From: Ardenticatenaceae bacterium
GTDB taxonomy: Bacteria; Chloroflexota; Anaerolineae; Promineifilales; Promineifilaceae
Assembly (NCBI GenBank): GCA_020634315.1
Contig: JACKBV010000019.1
Coordinates: 1 to 64,000, forward strand
DNA: 64,000 nucleotides
Reading direction: 5' to 3'
The notes under the pieces are model-generated. The model saw nothing but the letters and a program-made list of their open reading frames with translations. It was not told where the DNA came from and did no database searches. Position numbers and translations under genes: made by a program. Of the stretch, positions 16,583 to 23,762 are shown one piece after another; positions within the stretch are counted from its first letter, which is position 1; each line of letters begins with the position of its first letter.

Positions 16583-18154
16583 ATGACTATGATTTTCCTC
16601 TATGGTCCTCCTGGTTCTGGAAAAAGTACAATTGGACGTTTGTTAGCTGAGGCGTTAAATCGGCCGTTTTGGGATGCAGACGCCGTTATTGAAGCGCAAG
16701 CGGGCATGCCAATCCCGCAGATTTTTGCGCAGCAAGGCGAGGCTGGCTTTCGCGCACGCGAGGCGGCGGCCATTGCCGAATTGTTGACGCAAGGGGATGG
16801 TGTGCTGGCGTTGGGCGGTGGCGCATTGCTGAATGAAGCTGTGCGGCGGCAGGTGGAAGCTGCCGGGTCTGTGGTTTGCTTGCAGGCTGCGCCCGCTGTG
16901 TTGCTGCCGCGATTGGCGAATGGGGATGGGGAACGGCCGTTGCTTGCCGCCGATCTTGCCACCAAACTGCCGCAATTACTGGCCCAACGCGCCGCTCATT
17001 ACGCCTCATTTCCTCTACAAATTGATGCCAGCGCTGCGCCGGATGCCGTGGTTTACGATATTCAAGTTAAATTGGGCTTGTTCCATGTGCGTGGCATGGG
17101 CGATGGGTATGATGTGCTGGTGCAGCCCGGTGGATTGGCGCAGTTAGGCCAGATATTGCGGGCACGCCAACTGCGCGGCCCAATTGCCCTGGTCAGCGAT
17201 GAAAATGTAGCCGCCTATTACCTGGAAAAGGCAACGGCCGCTTTGCAGGCGGCCGATTACGTTGTGCAGCCTGTGGTGATTCCTCCCGGCGAGACGCATA
17301 AAACCATGCAAACGGTTGCCGTGCTTTGGGAGGCGTTTTTGCAAGCCGGATTGGAGCGGAGCAGTACGGTTGTTGCCTTAGGGGGTGGGGTGGTTGGCGA
17401 TCTGGCGGGATTTGCCGCTGCCACTTATTTGCGTGGTCTTCCTTGGGTGGGCGTGCCCACATCGCTCCTGGCAATGGTGGATTCAAGCCTGGGAGGTAAG
17501 ACGGGCGCGGATTTGCCGCAAGGCAAGAATCTGGTGGGCGCGTTTCATTCGCCGCGTCTGGTGTTGGCTGACCCGGATGTGTTGGCAACATTGCCGCCAG
17601 CGGAACTGCGCAATGGGTTAGGCGAGGTGGTGAAGCATGGCATCATCGCTGACCCTGCTTTGTTTGCGCTGTGTGCGGAGGGGTGGACGGCCGTTTCTGG
17701 TAACTGGCCGGAATTGGTGAGCCGCGCTATGGCGGTGAAAATCGCCATTATTCAGGCTGATCCGTATGAAGGTGGCGTCCGCGCATCGCTAAACCTGGGG
17801 CACACCATCGGCCATGCGGTGGAGTTGGTTTCTGGTTTTCGGCTGCGGCATGGCGAGGCGGTCGCTGTCGGCACAGTCGCGGAAGCGCAGTTGGCTGAGC
17901 AGATGGGGCTGGCTGAAGCGGGAGTGGTGGCAAAAATAACGGCCGTTTTACGGGGCTTGGAGCTGCCAACGGAGATTCCCCCCGCACTTGACTGGGACGC
18001 CGTGATTCGGGCTGTCAATGTGGATAAAAAGCGCAAAAACGGCCGTGTCAAATTTGCCTTGCCCATTCGCATTGGCGAAGTGCGCGTGGGCATCGATGTC
18101 CCCGATTGGCCGCACCTGATCCAAACTCAATCTATCCAGAATGCAGATATTTGA
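16583..18154 (+). CDS. aroKB: Fused shikimate kinase - 3-dehydroquinate synthase
   Basis: Residues 1 to about 165 form shikimate kinase (Walker A GPPGSGKST at 8-16, DADAVIE shikimate-binding Asp, GGGALL). From about 170 to 523 it is 3-dehydroquinate synthase (PPGETHKT, ALGGGVVGDLAGFAAATYLRG, PTSLLAMVDSSLGGKTG, NLGHTIGHAVE with the metal-binding His residues). So one polypeptide carries steps 2 and 5 of the pathway. The fusion is uninterrupted, with no frameshift. The start MTMIFLYGPPG is unambiguous by domain. It is the last enzyme gene before the SPFH pair. Confidence 0.93.
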   Translation: MTMIFLYGPPGSGKSTIGRLLAEALNRPFWDADAVIEAQAGMPIPQIFAQQGEAGFRAREAAAIAELLTQGDGVLALGGGALLNEAVRRQVEAAGSVVCLQAAPAVLLPRLANGDGERPLLAADLATKLPQLLAQRAAHYASFPLQIDASAAPDAVVYDIQVKLGLFHVRGMGDGYDVLVQPGGLAQLGQILRARQLRGPIALVSDENVAAYYLEKATAALQAADYVVQPVVIPPGETHKTMQTVAVLWEAFLQAGLERSSTVVALGGGVVGDLAGFAAATYLRGLPWVGVPTSLLAMVDSSLGGKTGADLPQGKNLVGAFHSPRLVLADPDVLATLPPAELRNGLGEVVKHGIIADPALFALCAEGWTAVSGNWPELVSRAMAVKIAIIQADPYEGGVRASLNLGHTIGHAVELVSGFRLRHGEAVAVGTVAEAQLAEQMGLAEAGVVAKITAVLRGLELPTEIPPALDWDAVIRAVNVDKKRKNGRVKFALPIRIGEVRVGIDVPDWPHLIQTQSIQNADI

Positions 18155-18209
18155 TCTATACTGCATGTGTTGTACAAACCCTTTATTTTGTTTGTAGGAG
18201 GTTATTTCG

Positions 18210-19208
18210 ATGACGCCTGTATTGACGGGTATATTTCTGGGTTTTCTAGGCTGGTTCTTTCTGCGTTACGTGCTAACCGGCTTTTACACTGTAGACCAAA
18301 ACGAACGCGCTGTGAAAACGAGCTTTGGCCGGGCGGCGCGTTTGGGAAAAGCGACCACCCTTGATGACCCGATTGCTGAACTGCTCAATGAAAAGGACAA
18401 AGAGCGCTATGTTTATCCACTGGTGCGTGTCATTCAGCCCGGTGGCCCTTATTTTAAGTGGCCGTGGGAAAGAATTTATAAAGTGTCGGTGGCGACAGAA
18501 ACGATCAACATGGCCCTCGACCTGGAAACACCATCGGCAAACTATAACGGCACGATGTTGGAAGCGGTCACGAAGGATCAGTTGAACATTGGCCTCAAAG
18601 GGCAAATCCGTTATCGCGTTAGCGAGCGCAATTTGTATGCCTATTTATTTGCTGTGAAAAACCCGATTGTGCATGTGATGGGGTATTTTGTGGCGATTTT
18701 GCGTGAGCGTATTGCCAGTTTTGAATCTCCAAGCGGCAGCAGTTTGTTGGAAGGGGATGAGGAATTGGAGATGGACGCTGATTTGATGGGTGGGGTTTCT
18801 ATCAACGATTTGCGTAAAAACTTAAACGAAATTAACGACTACATGGAATCTGAGTGTGCTTCGGCAGCGGCGCGTTACGGCGTCGAGTTTGATGCATCGT
18901 TGATCACAGAGATTGATCCTCCGGCAGAGGTGGAGTCGGCGTTGGCGGCGATTAACACGGCGCACAACGAAGTTTCGTCGGATATCAGTCTGGCAAAGGC
19001 ACAGGCGGACCAGACAATTGTCCAGTCAAAACGCGCGGTGGAGATTGAGACATTGCGTGCGCAGGCGGAAGTGGAGCCTCTGAATATGTTGGCTGAGCAG
19101 CTGCGTGAACTGAAGAAAAGTGGGCCAGATGTATTGGCGGCTTATTTGCGGAATGTGCGTTTGGGTCTGTACAGCAAAGCACGCCGGATTTTTATGGAGG
19201 TGGAGTGA
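18210..19208 (+). CDS. SPFH/band-7 domain membrane protein A
   Basis: The N-terminus has one membrane helix (LTGIFLGFLGWFFLRYVL). It is followed by a stomatin/prohibitin-like domain (FYTVDQNERAVKTSFGR, then VIQPGGPYFKWPWE), and a long C-terminal helical region rich in Ala/Glu/Gln. SPFH proteins form membrane microdomain scaffolds. The ribosome site TAGGAGG precedes ATG 18210. It overlaps the following SPFH gene by one base at its stop. No repeat palindrome lies in either SPFH gene, unlike the flanking aro genes. Confidence 0.8.
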   Translation: MTPVLTGIFLGFLGWFFLRYVLTGFYTVDQNERAVKTSFGRAARLGKATTLDDPIAELLNEKDKERYVYPLVRVIQPGGPYFKWPWERIYKVSVATETINMALDLETPSANYNGTMLEAVTKDQLNIGLKGQIRYRVSERNLYAYLFAVKNPIVHVMGYFVAILRERIASFESPSGSSLLEGDEELEMDADLMGGVSINDLRKNLNEINDYMESECASAAARYGVEFDASLITEIDPPAEVESALAAINTAHNEVSSDISLAKAQADQTIVQSKRAVEIETLRAQAEVEPLNMLAEQLRELKKSGPDVLAAYLRNVRLGLYSKARRIFMEVE

Positions 19209-20119
19209 TGGACAGTATCTTAGTCGCCATACCAACTGCGGCCGTGACATTTATTGTTCTGTTGTTTGGTGAACCGATTTTCCGCTGGTTTTTGCGTATG
19301 TTTGGTTTGTATGCCATTGTGCAGGAAGGAACCTGTCAGGTGTATGTGCTGTTTGGCAAGGTCATTGGTGTGCTGGATGAGCCAGGGCTGCATTTGTTGT
19401 GGTTCAAACTTGGCCCCAATGCTTTGATTGTGAATTGGTTTGGCAAGCGACATGTGCTGGACATGCGGCTGGATCAGGTGTATTTGCGCAGTTTGCCGGT
19501 GAACTCAGAAGAAGGGGCACCAATGGGTATTGGTGTCTGGTATGAGATGTATATCAGCGACCCGGTGGCGTATTTGTTTAAGAATACGGATCCGCGTGGT
19601 TCGTTGTCCGCGAATGTGAGCAGCGCGACGGTGCGTACATTGAGCAATATGCCGCTCGAAGATATGTTGATGACACGGCACGTGATGAGCCGTTCGGTGC
19701 GTTCAGAGGTGTCGCCAAAATCGCACGAGTGGGGTTATAAGCTGGGTTCGGTCTACATTCGTAAAGTGCATTTCCGTGACCGGGTGATGATTCAGCAAAT
19801 TGAAGAGAAGGTTGTGAATCGGCTGCGGCAGGTGACATCGGCTATCCGGCAGGATGGCGCGAACCGGGTGAGTATTATTACAAATTCGGCAGAGCGCCGG
19901 GCGGCGGTGGAATTTGCCAGGGCGCAAGGGATGCGTCCGCAGATTGTGGGGGCTGCGCTGCAAAAGATTGGTGAAAACCCGGATGTGGCGAAAGCGATGT
20001 TTGAGATTTTAGAGACAGAGAATGTCTTGAAGGGCAATACAGAAGTTGTGCTGCTGCCGCAGCAGAAGGAACTTCTGGCGCAATTGTTGGCCGCAGAAGT
20101 AGGAAACGGCAAGAAGTAA
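19208..20119 (+). CDS. SPFH/band-7 domain membrane protein B
   Basis: A second SPFH-domain protein: N-terminal helix VAIPTAAVTFIVLLFGEPIF, then a band-7 core (VQEGTCQVYVLFGKVIGVLDEPGLHLLW), and a helical tail ending KELLAQLLAAEVGNGKK. It probably forms hetero-oligomers with protein A, because the genes overlap at TGATGG. The start may also be GTG 19205, three bases upstream. The two are distinct enough to suggest an old duplication. Function in relation to aromatic biosynthesis is unclear; the pair may be a chance insertion in the cluster. Confidence 0.8.
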   Translation: MDSILVAIPTAAVTFIVLLFGEPIFRWFLRMFGLYAIVQEGTCQVYVLFGKVIGVLDEPGLHLLWFKLGPNALIVNWFGKRHVLDMRLDQVYLRSLPVNSEEGAPMGIGVWYEMYISDPVAYLFKNTDPRGSLSANVSSATVRTLSNMPLEDMLMTRHVMSRSVRSEVSPKSHEWGYKLGSVYIRKVHFRDRVMIQQIEEKVVNRLRQVTSAIRQDGANRVSIITNSAERRAAVEFARAQGMRPQIVGAALQKIGENPDVAKAMFEILETENVLKGNTEVVLLPQQKELLAQLLAAEVGNGKK

Positions 20120-20154
20120 ACGTCGGGTATTGTTTGCTGTTGTTTTGTTTGTTT

Positions 20155-20194
20155 GTAATCCGTAAGCAGTGTGCTGTTTACGGATTACTTTTTT
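20155..20194 (+). terminator. Intrinsic terminator after the SPFH pair
   Basis: GTAATCCGTAA (20155-20165) and TTACGGATTAC (20178-20188) form a perfect 11-bp stem with a run of six T at 20189-20194. It separates aroQ transcriptionally from the operon. Confidence 0.85.
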
Positions 20195-20197
20195 AAA

Positions 20198-20237
20198 GGG
20201 ACAACATGCGTGGTACGCACTACTATGAATGAAAACC
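20198..20237 (+). repeat. 40-bp direct repeat, copy 1, containing an 8-aa mini-ORF
   Basis: A copy at 20280-20319 differs at one base. Each copy begins with GGGACAAC and contains ATG CGT GGT ACG CAC TAC TAT then GAA (copy 1) or GGA (copy 2) and TGA, that is MRGTHYY plus one residue. GGG lies five bases before the ATG. Between the copies is a hairpin, GTCGGATT GCT AATCCGAC (20242-20260). Confidence 0.6.
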
Positions 20238-20279
20238 GTAGGTCGGATTGCTAATCCGACTATCGGATTTCCGATTTAG

Positions 20280-20319
20280 GGGACAACATGCGTGGTACGC
20301 ACTACTATGGATGAAAACC
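20280..20319 (+). repeat. 40-bp direct repeat, copy 2, containing an 8-aa mini-ORF
   Basis: Second copy of the repeat: GGGGACAAC then mini-ORF at 20288-20314 (MRGTHYYG and stop). It is directly followed by the structured terminator at 20322-20384 and then aroQ. See the finding on a possible Tyr-responsive leader. Confidence 0.6.
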
Positions 20320-20321
20320 AA

Positions 20322-20384
20322 CCTCCCGGAGGTTATCAATGGAAGGCTCGCCACATGAGGCGAACCTCCGGGAGGCTCTTTTTG
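20322..20384 (+). terminator. Long hairpin with T-run in front of aroQ (attenuator candidate)
   Basis: CCTCCCGGAGGTT (20322-20334) is exactly complementary to AACCTCCGGGAGG (20363-20375). The inner stem is TCGCC (20348-20352) with GGCGA (20359-20363). Five T follow at 20379-20383. The aroQ ribosome site GAAGAGG is immediately downstream. Alternatively CCTCCCGGAGG can fold back on itself, so two mutually exclusive structures exist. Confidence 0.6.
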
Positions 20385-20394
20385 AAGAGGATGT

Positions 20395-20829
20395 ATGAAG
20401 AAGGTATTGGTTTTACATGGGCCAAATTTGAATTTGTTGGGGACACGAGAGCCGGAGGTATACGGCCGTTTCACCCTAACCGACATCAACGAAAGATTGG
20501 TTGTATTGGGGGAAACGTTGGGCGTAGAAATTCGTGCTTTCCAGTCAAACAGCGAAGGGGCATTGGTGGATGCGTTGCACGAAGCGCGAACCTGGGCAGA
20601 TGGCGTCATCTTTAATCCTGGGGGCTATACCCATACTTCGGTGGCGCTGCGCGATGCTGTGGCAGCAATTGGCTTGCCTGTGATTGAAGTGCATTTGTCT
20701 AATGTGCATGCACGCGAGGAGTTTCGTCGCCACTCCTACATTGCCCCCGTTTGTGTGGGCAGCATCACCGGCTTTGGCTGGCGCTCGTATACGGCCGCTT
20801 TGCGTTTGCTGGTTGAAGGCGACGAGTAG
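20395..20829 (+). CDS. aroQ: 3-dehydroquinate dehydratase, type II
   Basis: Dehydrates 3-dehydroquinate, the step missing from the upstream aro operon. The 144-residue sequence starts VLVLHGPNLNLLGTREPEVYG with the catalytic Tyr of type II enzymes, then FNPGGYTHTSVALRDA, and EVHLSNVHAREEFRRHS with active-site His. The ATG is preceded by GAAGAGG. It lies behind a terminator and a strongly structured leader, so it is under separate control from the aro operon. Confidence 0.95.
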   Translation: MKKVLVLHGPNLNLLGTREPEVYGRFTLTDINERLVVLGETLGVEIRAFQSNSEGALVDALHEARTWADGVIFNPGGYTHTSVALRDAVAAIGLPVIEVHLSNVHAREEFRRHSYIAPVCVGSITGFGWRSYTAALRLLVEGDE

Positions 20830-20958
20830 ATTTTGCGGAATGGGCAGCAGTCTGCCTGTTGGGAGAAGGTCTATCCTCGTTTGTATTGCAACATGTGCCC
20901 GATTTGCCACGTAAAGCGTATTGAATTTTGTTTATAGGCAAACCGTTGGAGGATACTG

Positions 20959-21159
20959 ATGAACGATAGATCGGGATGTTTAGGTGGATTGATGCGCTTG
21001 TTTTTCTTGCGCTGGTTATTTGATTGGCTGCAAGATAATTTTGGCTTTGGACGCGGTGGCGTGTGTGGTTGTGGGTGTGGTTTTGTCTTATTGCTCCTGT
21101 TTTTGATGTTTGCTTGTAGTATCATTACGGGCACTGATTGGTTTCAGTTGGGATTTTGA
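20959..21159 (+). CDS. Small Cys/Gly-rich membrane peptide
   Basis: A 66-residue product with one hydrophobic C-terminal segment (FVLLLLFLMFACSIITG) and a Gly/Cys-rich GRGGVCGCGCGF stretch before it. GGAGG lies about 6-7 bases upstream of the ATG, and it sits alone between aroQ and the SDR gene, so it is probably expressed. No family was recognised; the CGCGCG stretch could bind metal. Confidence 0.5.
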   Translation: MNDRSGCLGGLMRLFFLRWLFDWLQDNFGFGRGGVCGCGCGFVLLLLFLMFACSIITGTDWFQLGF

Positions 21160-21189
21160 GTGCAATTGACATAAATAGGGAAGGGTTGT

Positions 21190-21984
21190 ATGGCAGAACA
21201 TGGGAAGGCGATTGTCACAGGTGCCAGTGGGGCTGTCGGGTCGGCGCTGACGGATTATTTGACGGCGACGGGATGGGAAGTTGTGGCCTGGGATAGAACG
21301 GCCGTTTCCCCGACCGACCCTGTTGACATGGAAAGCTATCTGCAATTCGAGTTCCCCGATGCTCTGTTTCACCTGGCAATTGCCACACAGCCAACCGGAC
21401 TGTCCAATGAAAGTTGGGCGATAAATGTCGAATGGAGCGAGACGCTGGCTCGTTTGAGTCGCCAACAAGGCATTCAGTTTGTGTTTACAAGCAGCGTGAT
21501 GGTTTTTACCGATGATGCCCGTGGCCCTTTTACGGTTGCATCAGCAGCGGATGCCACGGAAGGGTACGGATATGAAAAGCGCGTGGCCGAAGAACGTGTG
21601 TTGGCTGTTAATCCACGCGCTGTTGTGGCGCGATTGGGCTGGCAAATTGGCGATGCTCCCGGTTCCAACAATATGATTGATTTTTTTGAGCAGCAGATGG
21701 CTGAGCATGGACAAATTCGTGCCAGCCGTCGTTGGTATCCGGCGACATCGTTTGTTCAGGATACGGCCGTTGCCCTTACCCGTCTTACCGATAACGGCCG
21801 TGGCCTCTTTTTACTGGACTCAAACAAGCAATGGACATTTTACGAGATTGCCACGGCATTAAATGAGAAGCATGGCAATCGTTGGCAGATTGTGCCGACT
21901 GATGATTTTGTGTATGACCAGCGCATGATAGATGAGCGGGCGCGGATGCCATCTTTGCAGGATCGGCTGCCGACTTTGCCATGA
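21190..21984 (+). CDS. NAD(P)-dependent sugar epimerase/reductase (RmlD-like SDR)
   Basis: A 264-residue extended SDR with GASGAVGS at the N-terminus and the YGYEK active site (Y-x3-K) near residues 120-124. It has a shortened substrate domain, like dTDP-4-dehydrorhamnose reductases. The substrate is not determined. The GxxGxxG is variant (GASGAVG). The gene is alone on its transcript and is followed by a hairpin repeat and a terminator. Confidence 0.7.
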   Translation: MAEHGKAIVTGASGAVGSALTDYLTATGWEVVAWDRTAVSPTDPVDMESYLQFEFPDALFHLAIATQPTGLSNESWAINVEWSETLARLSRQQGIQFVFTSSVMVFTDDARGPFTVASAADATEGYGYEKRVAEERVLAVNPRAVVARLGWQIGDAPGSNNMIDFFEQQMAEHGQIRASRRWYPATSFVQDTAVALTRLTDNGRGLFLLDSNKQWTFYEIATALNEKHGNRWQIVPTDDFVYDQRMIDERARMPSLQDRLPTLP

Positions 21985-22002
21985 GTGCCATCTTGAACAC
22001 CG

Positions 22003-22059
22003 CCTCCCGGAGGTTTGCCGCATGCGATGCGGTATCCCGATGATAACCTTCGGAAGGTT
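22003..22059 (+). repeat. Structured palindromic element, REP-like
   Basis: CCTCCCGGAGGTT (22003-22015) can pair with AACCTTCGGAAGG (22045-22057) with one mismatch and one G-U. Inside is CCGCAT GCG ATGCGG (22018-22032). The same outer 13 bases as before aroQ recur here exactly, so the two are members of one element family. Confidence 0.55.
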
Positions 22060-22134
22060 GCTTTTCATCGCTTTTGGTGTGCCAAACCCTTGAGTAAATC
22101 TTTGCATCGAGTGCGCGAACAATTGTGAATTACG

Positions 22135-22184
22135 AACCTCTTCCAGAGGTTTTATTGCGAGGCAGGTTATCCTGCCTCTTTTTT
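22135..22184 (+). terminator. Tandem hairpins ending in an intrinsic terminator
   Basis: AACCTCT TCC AGAGGTT (22135-22151) and then GAGGCAGG TTAT CCTGCCTC (22159-22178) followed by six T (22179-22184). The second is a convincing terminator. The 310 bp from 21985 to 22293 hold only these elements and the start region of the next gene. Confidence 0.8.
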
Positions 22185-22293
22185 GTCATATTTCTTGTAT
22201 GACAAGTCGCTAATTTCAACCTGATCTTTGTCACTTTTTTTTGCATTTGAAACACGGTTTAATGTAGCGCATCGTGTAATTAGCGTGGAGAGT

Positions 22294-23760
22294 ATGCAAA
22301 GAATAGTTTACGTTTTATTGTTCATCGTGGGTTTTGTTTGCTGGGGAGCTGTCGGTACAGGGTATGCACAAGGCTCTATTGTTGTTGCTGCCGATGCCGC
22401 TATCGTTGAATTCCCAGACACAATTACTTTTCGTATAGAGGCAGAGAGCACGGCTGACATTGAGCAGGTGACGCTGCTTTATGGCACAAACGGCCGTTCC
22501 TGCCAGAGCGGTGGCTCGCGCCAGCCATTGACGTTCGATGCGGATACGGCCGTTTCCCTGGATTGGGAATGGGAATTAAAGCGCAGCGGAGCGCTGCCAC
22601 CAGGTGTACAAGTGTGGTGGCAGTGGGAATTGGAAGACGCCGATGGCAATGTACATCTAACCGACCGTCAAGAAATCGTGGTTGAAGATACACAGCGTTC
22701 GTGGCGCACCTTGAGCGATAACGGTGTAACGGTGCAGTGGTATCAAGGCAGTACGGCGTTTGGTCAGGCTATGTTGGATGAGGCAGAGCGTGCGCTGACA
22801 CGTCTGGAAAGTGTCATGGGTGTACTGCGCCCTGAGACGACAATGCTGTGGGTTTATCCGACGGCTGATGATGTGCGCGATGCTGTTCTCAATGTGCCAG
22901 AATGGACAGGGGGCGTGGCTTTTCCCGATTATGGCATCACCGTGATTGGCGTAGCGCCCGGTCAGGAGGATTGGGCTGCGCGAATTATTCCGCATGAGCT
23001 GTCCCATTTAGTGGTGGGGATGCGCACGTTTAACTGTCGTGGTGTGCGCTTGCCTACCTGGTTAGACGAGGGACTCTCCCGTTATTCCGAGAATAACATT
23101 GATCCGAATGAAATTGCCCAGGTGGAGGCTGCATTGATGGACGGCCGTTTACCCCCTTTGCGCTCCTTAGCTAGCGGGTTTTCTGCCTATGGCAGCAGTG
23201 CGTCTCTTTCCTATACACAAAGTTATCAAGCTGTTCAATATCTTATTGAAACGTACGGGCCAGAACAAATGACAGAATTGTTGGTAACGATGCAGGCTGG
23301 TTCTCGAATTGATGAGGCATTGTTGCAAGTATACGGATTTGATACGGCCGGGCTGGATGCACGTTGGCGGGAAACGACCGGTTATGCGGCAACGCCAACT
23401 TCAGAAGCCGATAGTCTGGCAGCACAGGCAACGCCAACGATGGTGCCAACATTGGCTTTGGCTGCTCCTGTTGTCCCGGCGACAGCGACCACGACGCCAA
23501 CAGGGACACCGTTGGCTACGGCTACTTTGCCTGCAACGGCCGTTGCTATTATCACAGAAACAGCATCGCCAACGGCGATGTCTACAGCAACCCCTCTGCC
23601 GCCAGAGACGGAGGGAGCTGTTCTTGAAAGTGTGCCTACGCCGACCCCCGCATCAACTGCTGTGGGATCCGCCTCCCCTACATGGTTGTTGGCGGGTGGA
23701 GCGATGCTCCTGGCGTTGGTTATCGCGTTTGTTATTTTTATTCAACGTCGAGGTAAGTAA
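22294..23760 (+). CDS. Secreted HExxH peptidase with C-terminal membrane anchor
   Basis: A predicted extracellular gluzincin-type metallopeptidase ('peptidase MA'-like). It begins with a signal peptide (MQRIVYVLLFIVGFVCWGAVGTGYAQG). A beta-rich N-terminal domain is followed by the catalytic region with HELSH at about 234-238 and WLDEGLSRY with a probable third ligand Glu near 259. A long Thr/Pro spacer leads to a C-terminal membrane helix and RRGK. The start 22294 is chosen because GTGGAG precedes it and it starts the signal peptide. The next gene starts 2 bp downstream. Confidence 0.75.
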   Translation: MQRIVYVLLFIVGFVCWGAVGTGYAQGSIVVAADAAIVEFPDTITFRIEAESTADIEQVTLLYGTNGRSCQSGGSRQPLTFDADTAVSLDWEWELKRSGALPPGVQVWWQWELEDADGNVHLTDRQEIVVEDTQRSWRTLSDNGVTVQWYQGSTAFGQAMLDEAERALTRLESVMGVLRPETTMLWVYPTADDVRDAVLNVPEWTGGVAFPDYGITVIGVAPGQEDWAARIIPHELSHLVVGMRTFNCRGVRLPTWLDEGLSRYSENNIDPNEIAQVEAALMDGRLPPLRSLASGFSAYGSSASLSYTQSYQAVQYLIETYGPEQMTELLVTMQAGSRIDEALLQVYGFDTAGLDARWRETTGYAATPTSEADSLAAQATPTMVPTLALAAPVVPATATTTPTGTPLATATLPATAVAIITETASPTAMSTATPLPPETEGAVLESVPTPTPASTAVGSASPTWLLAGGAMLLALVIAFVIFIQRRGK

Positions 23761-23762
23761 TA

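Noticed and set aside
20198..20319. Possible minimal CRISPR array (two 40-bp repeats with a 42-bp spacer)
   Set aside because: Only two units, the repeat encodes a mini-ORF, the spacer is itself a hairpin, and there are no cas genes in the window.
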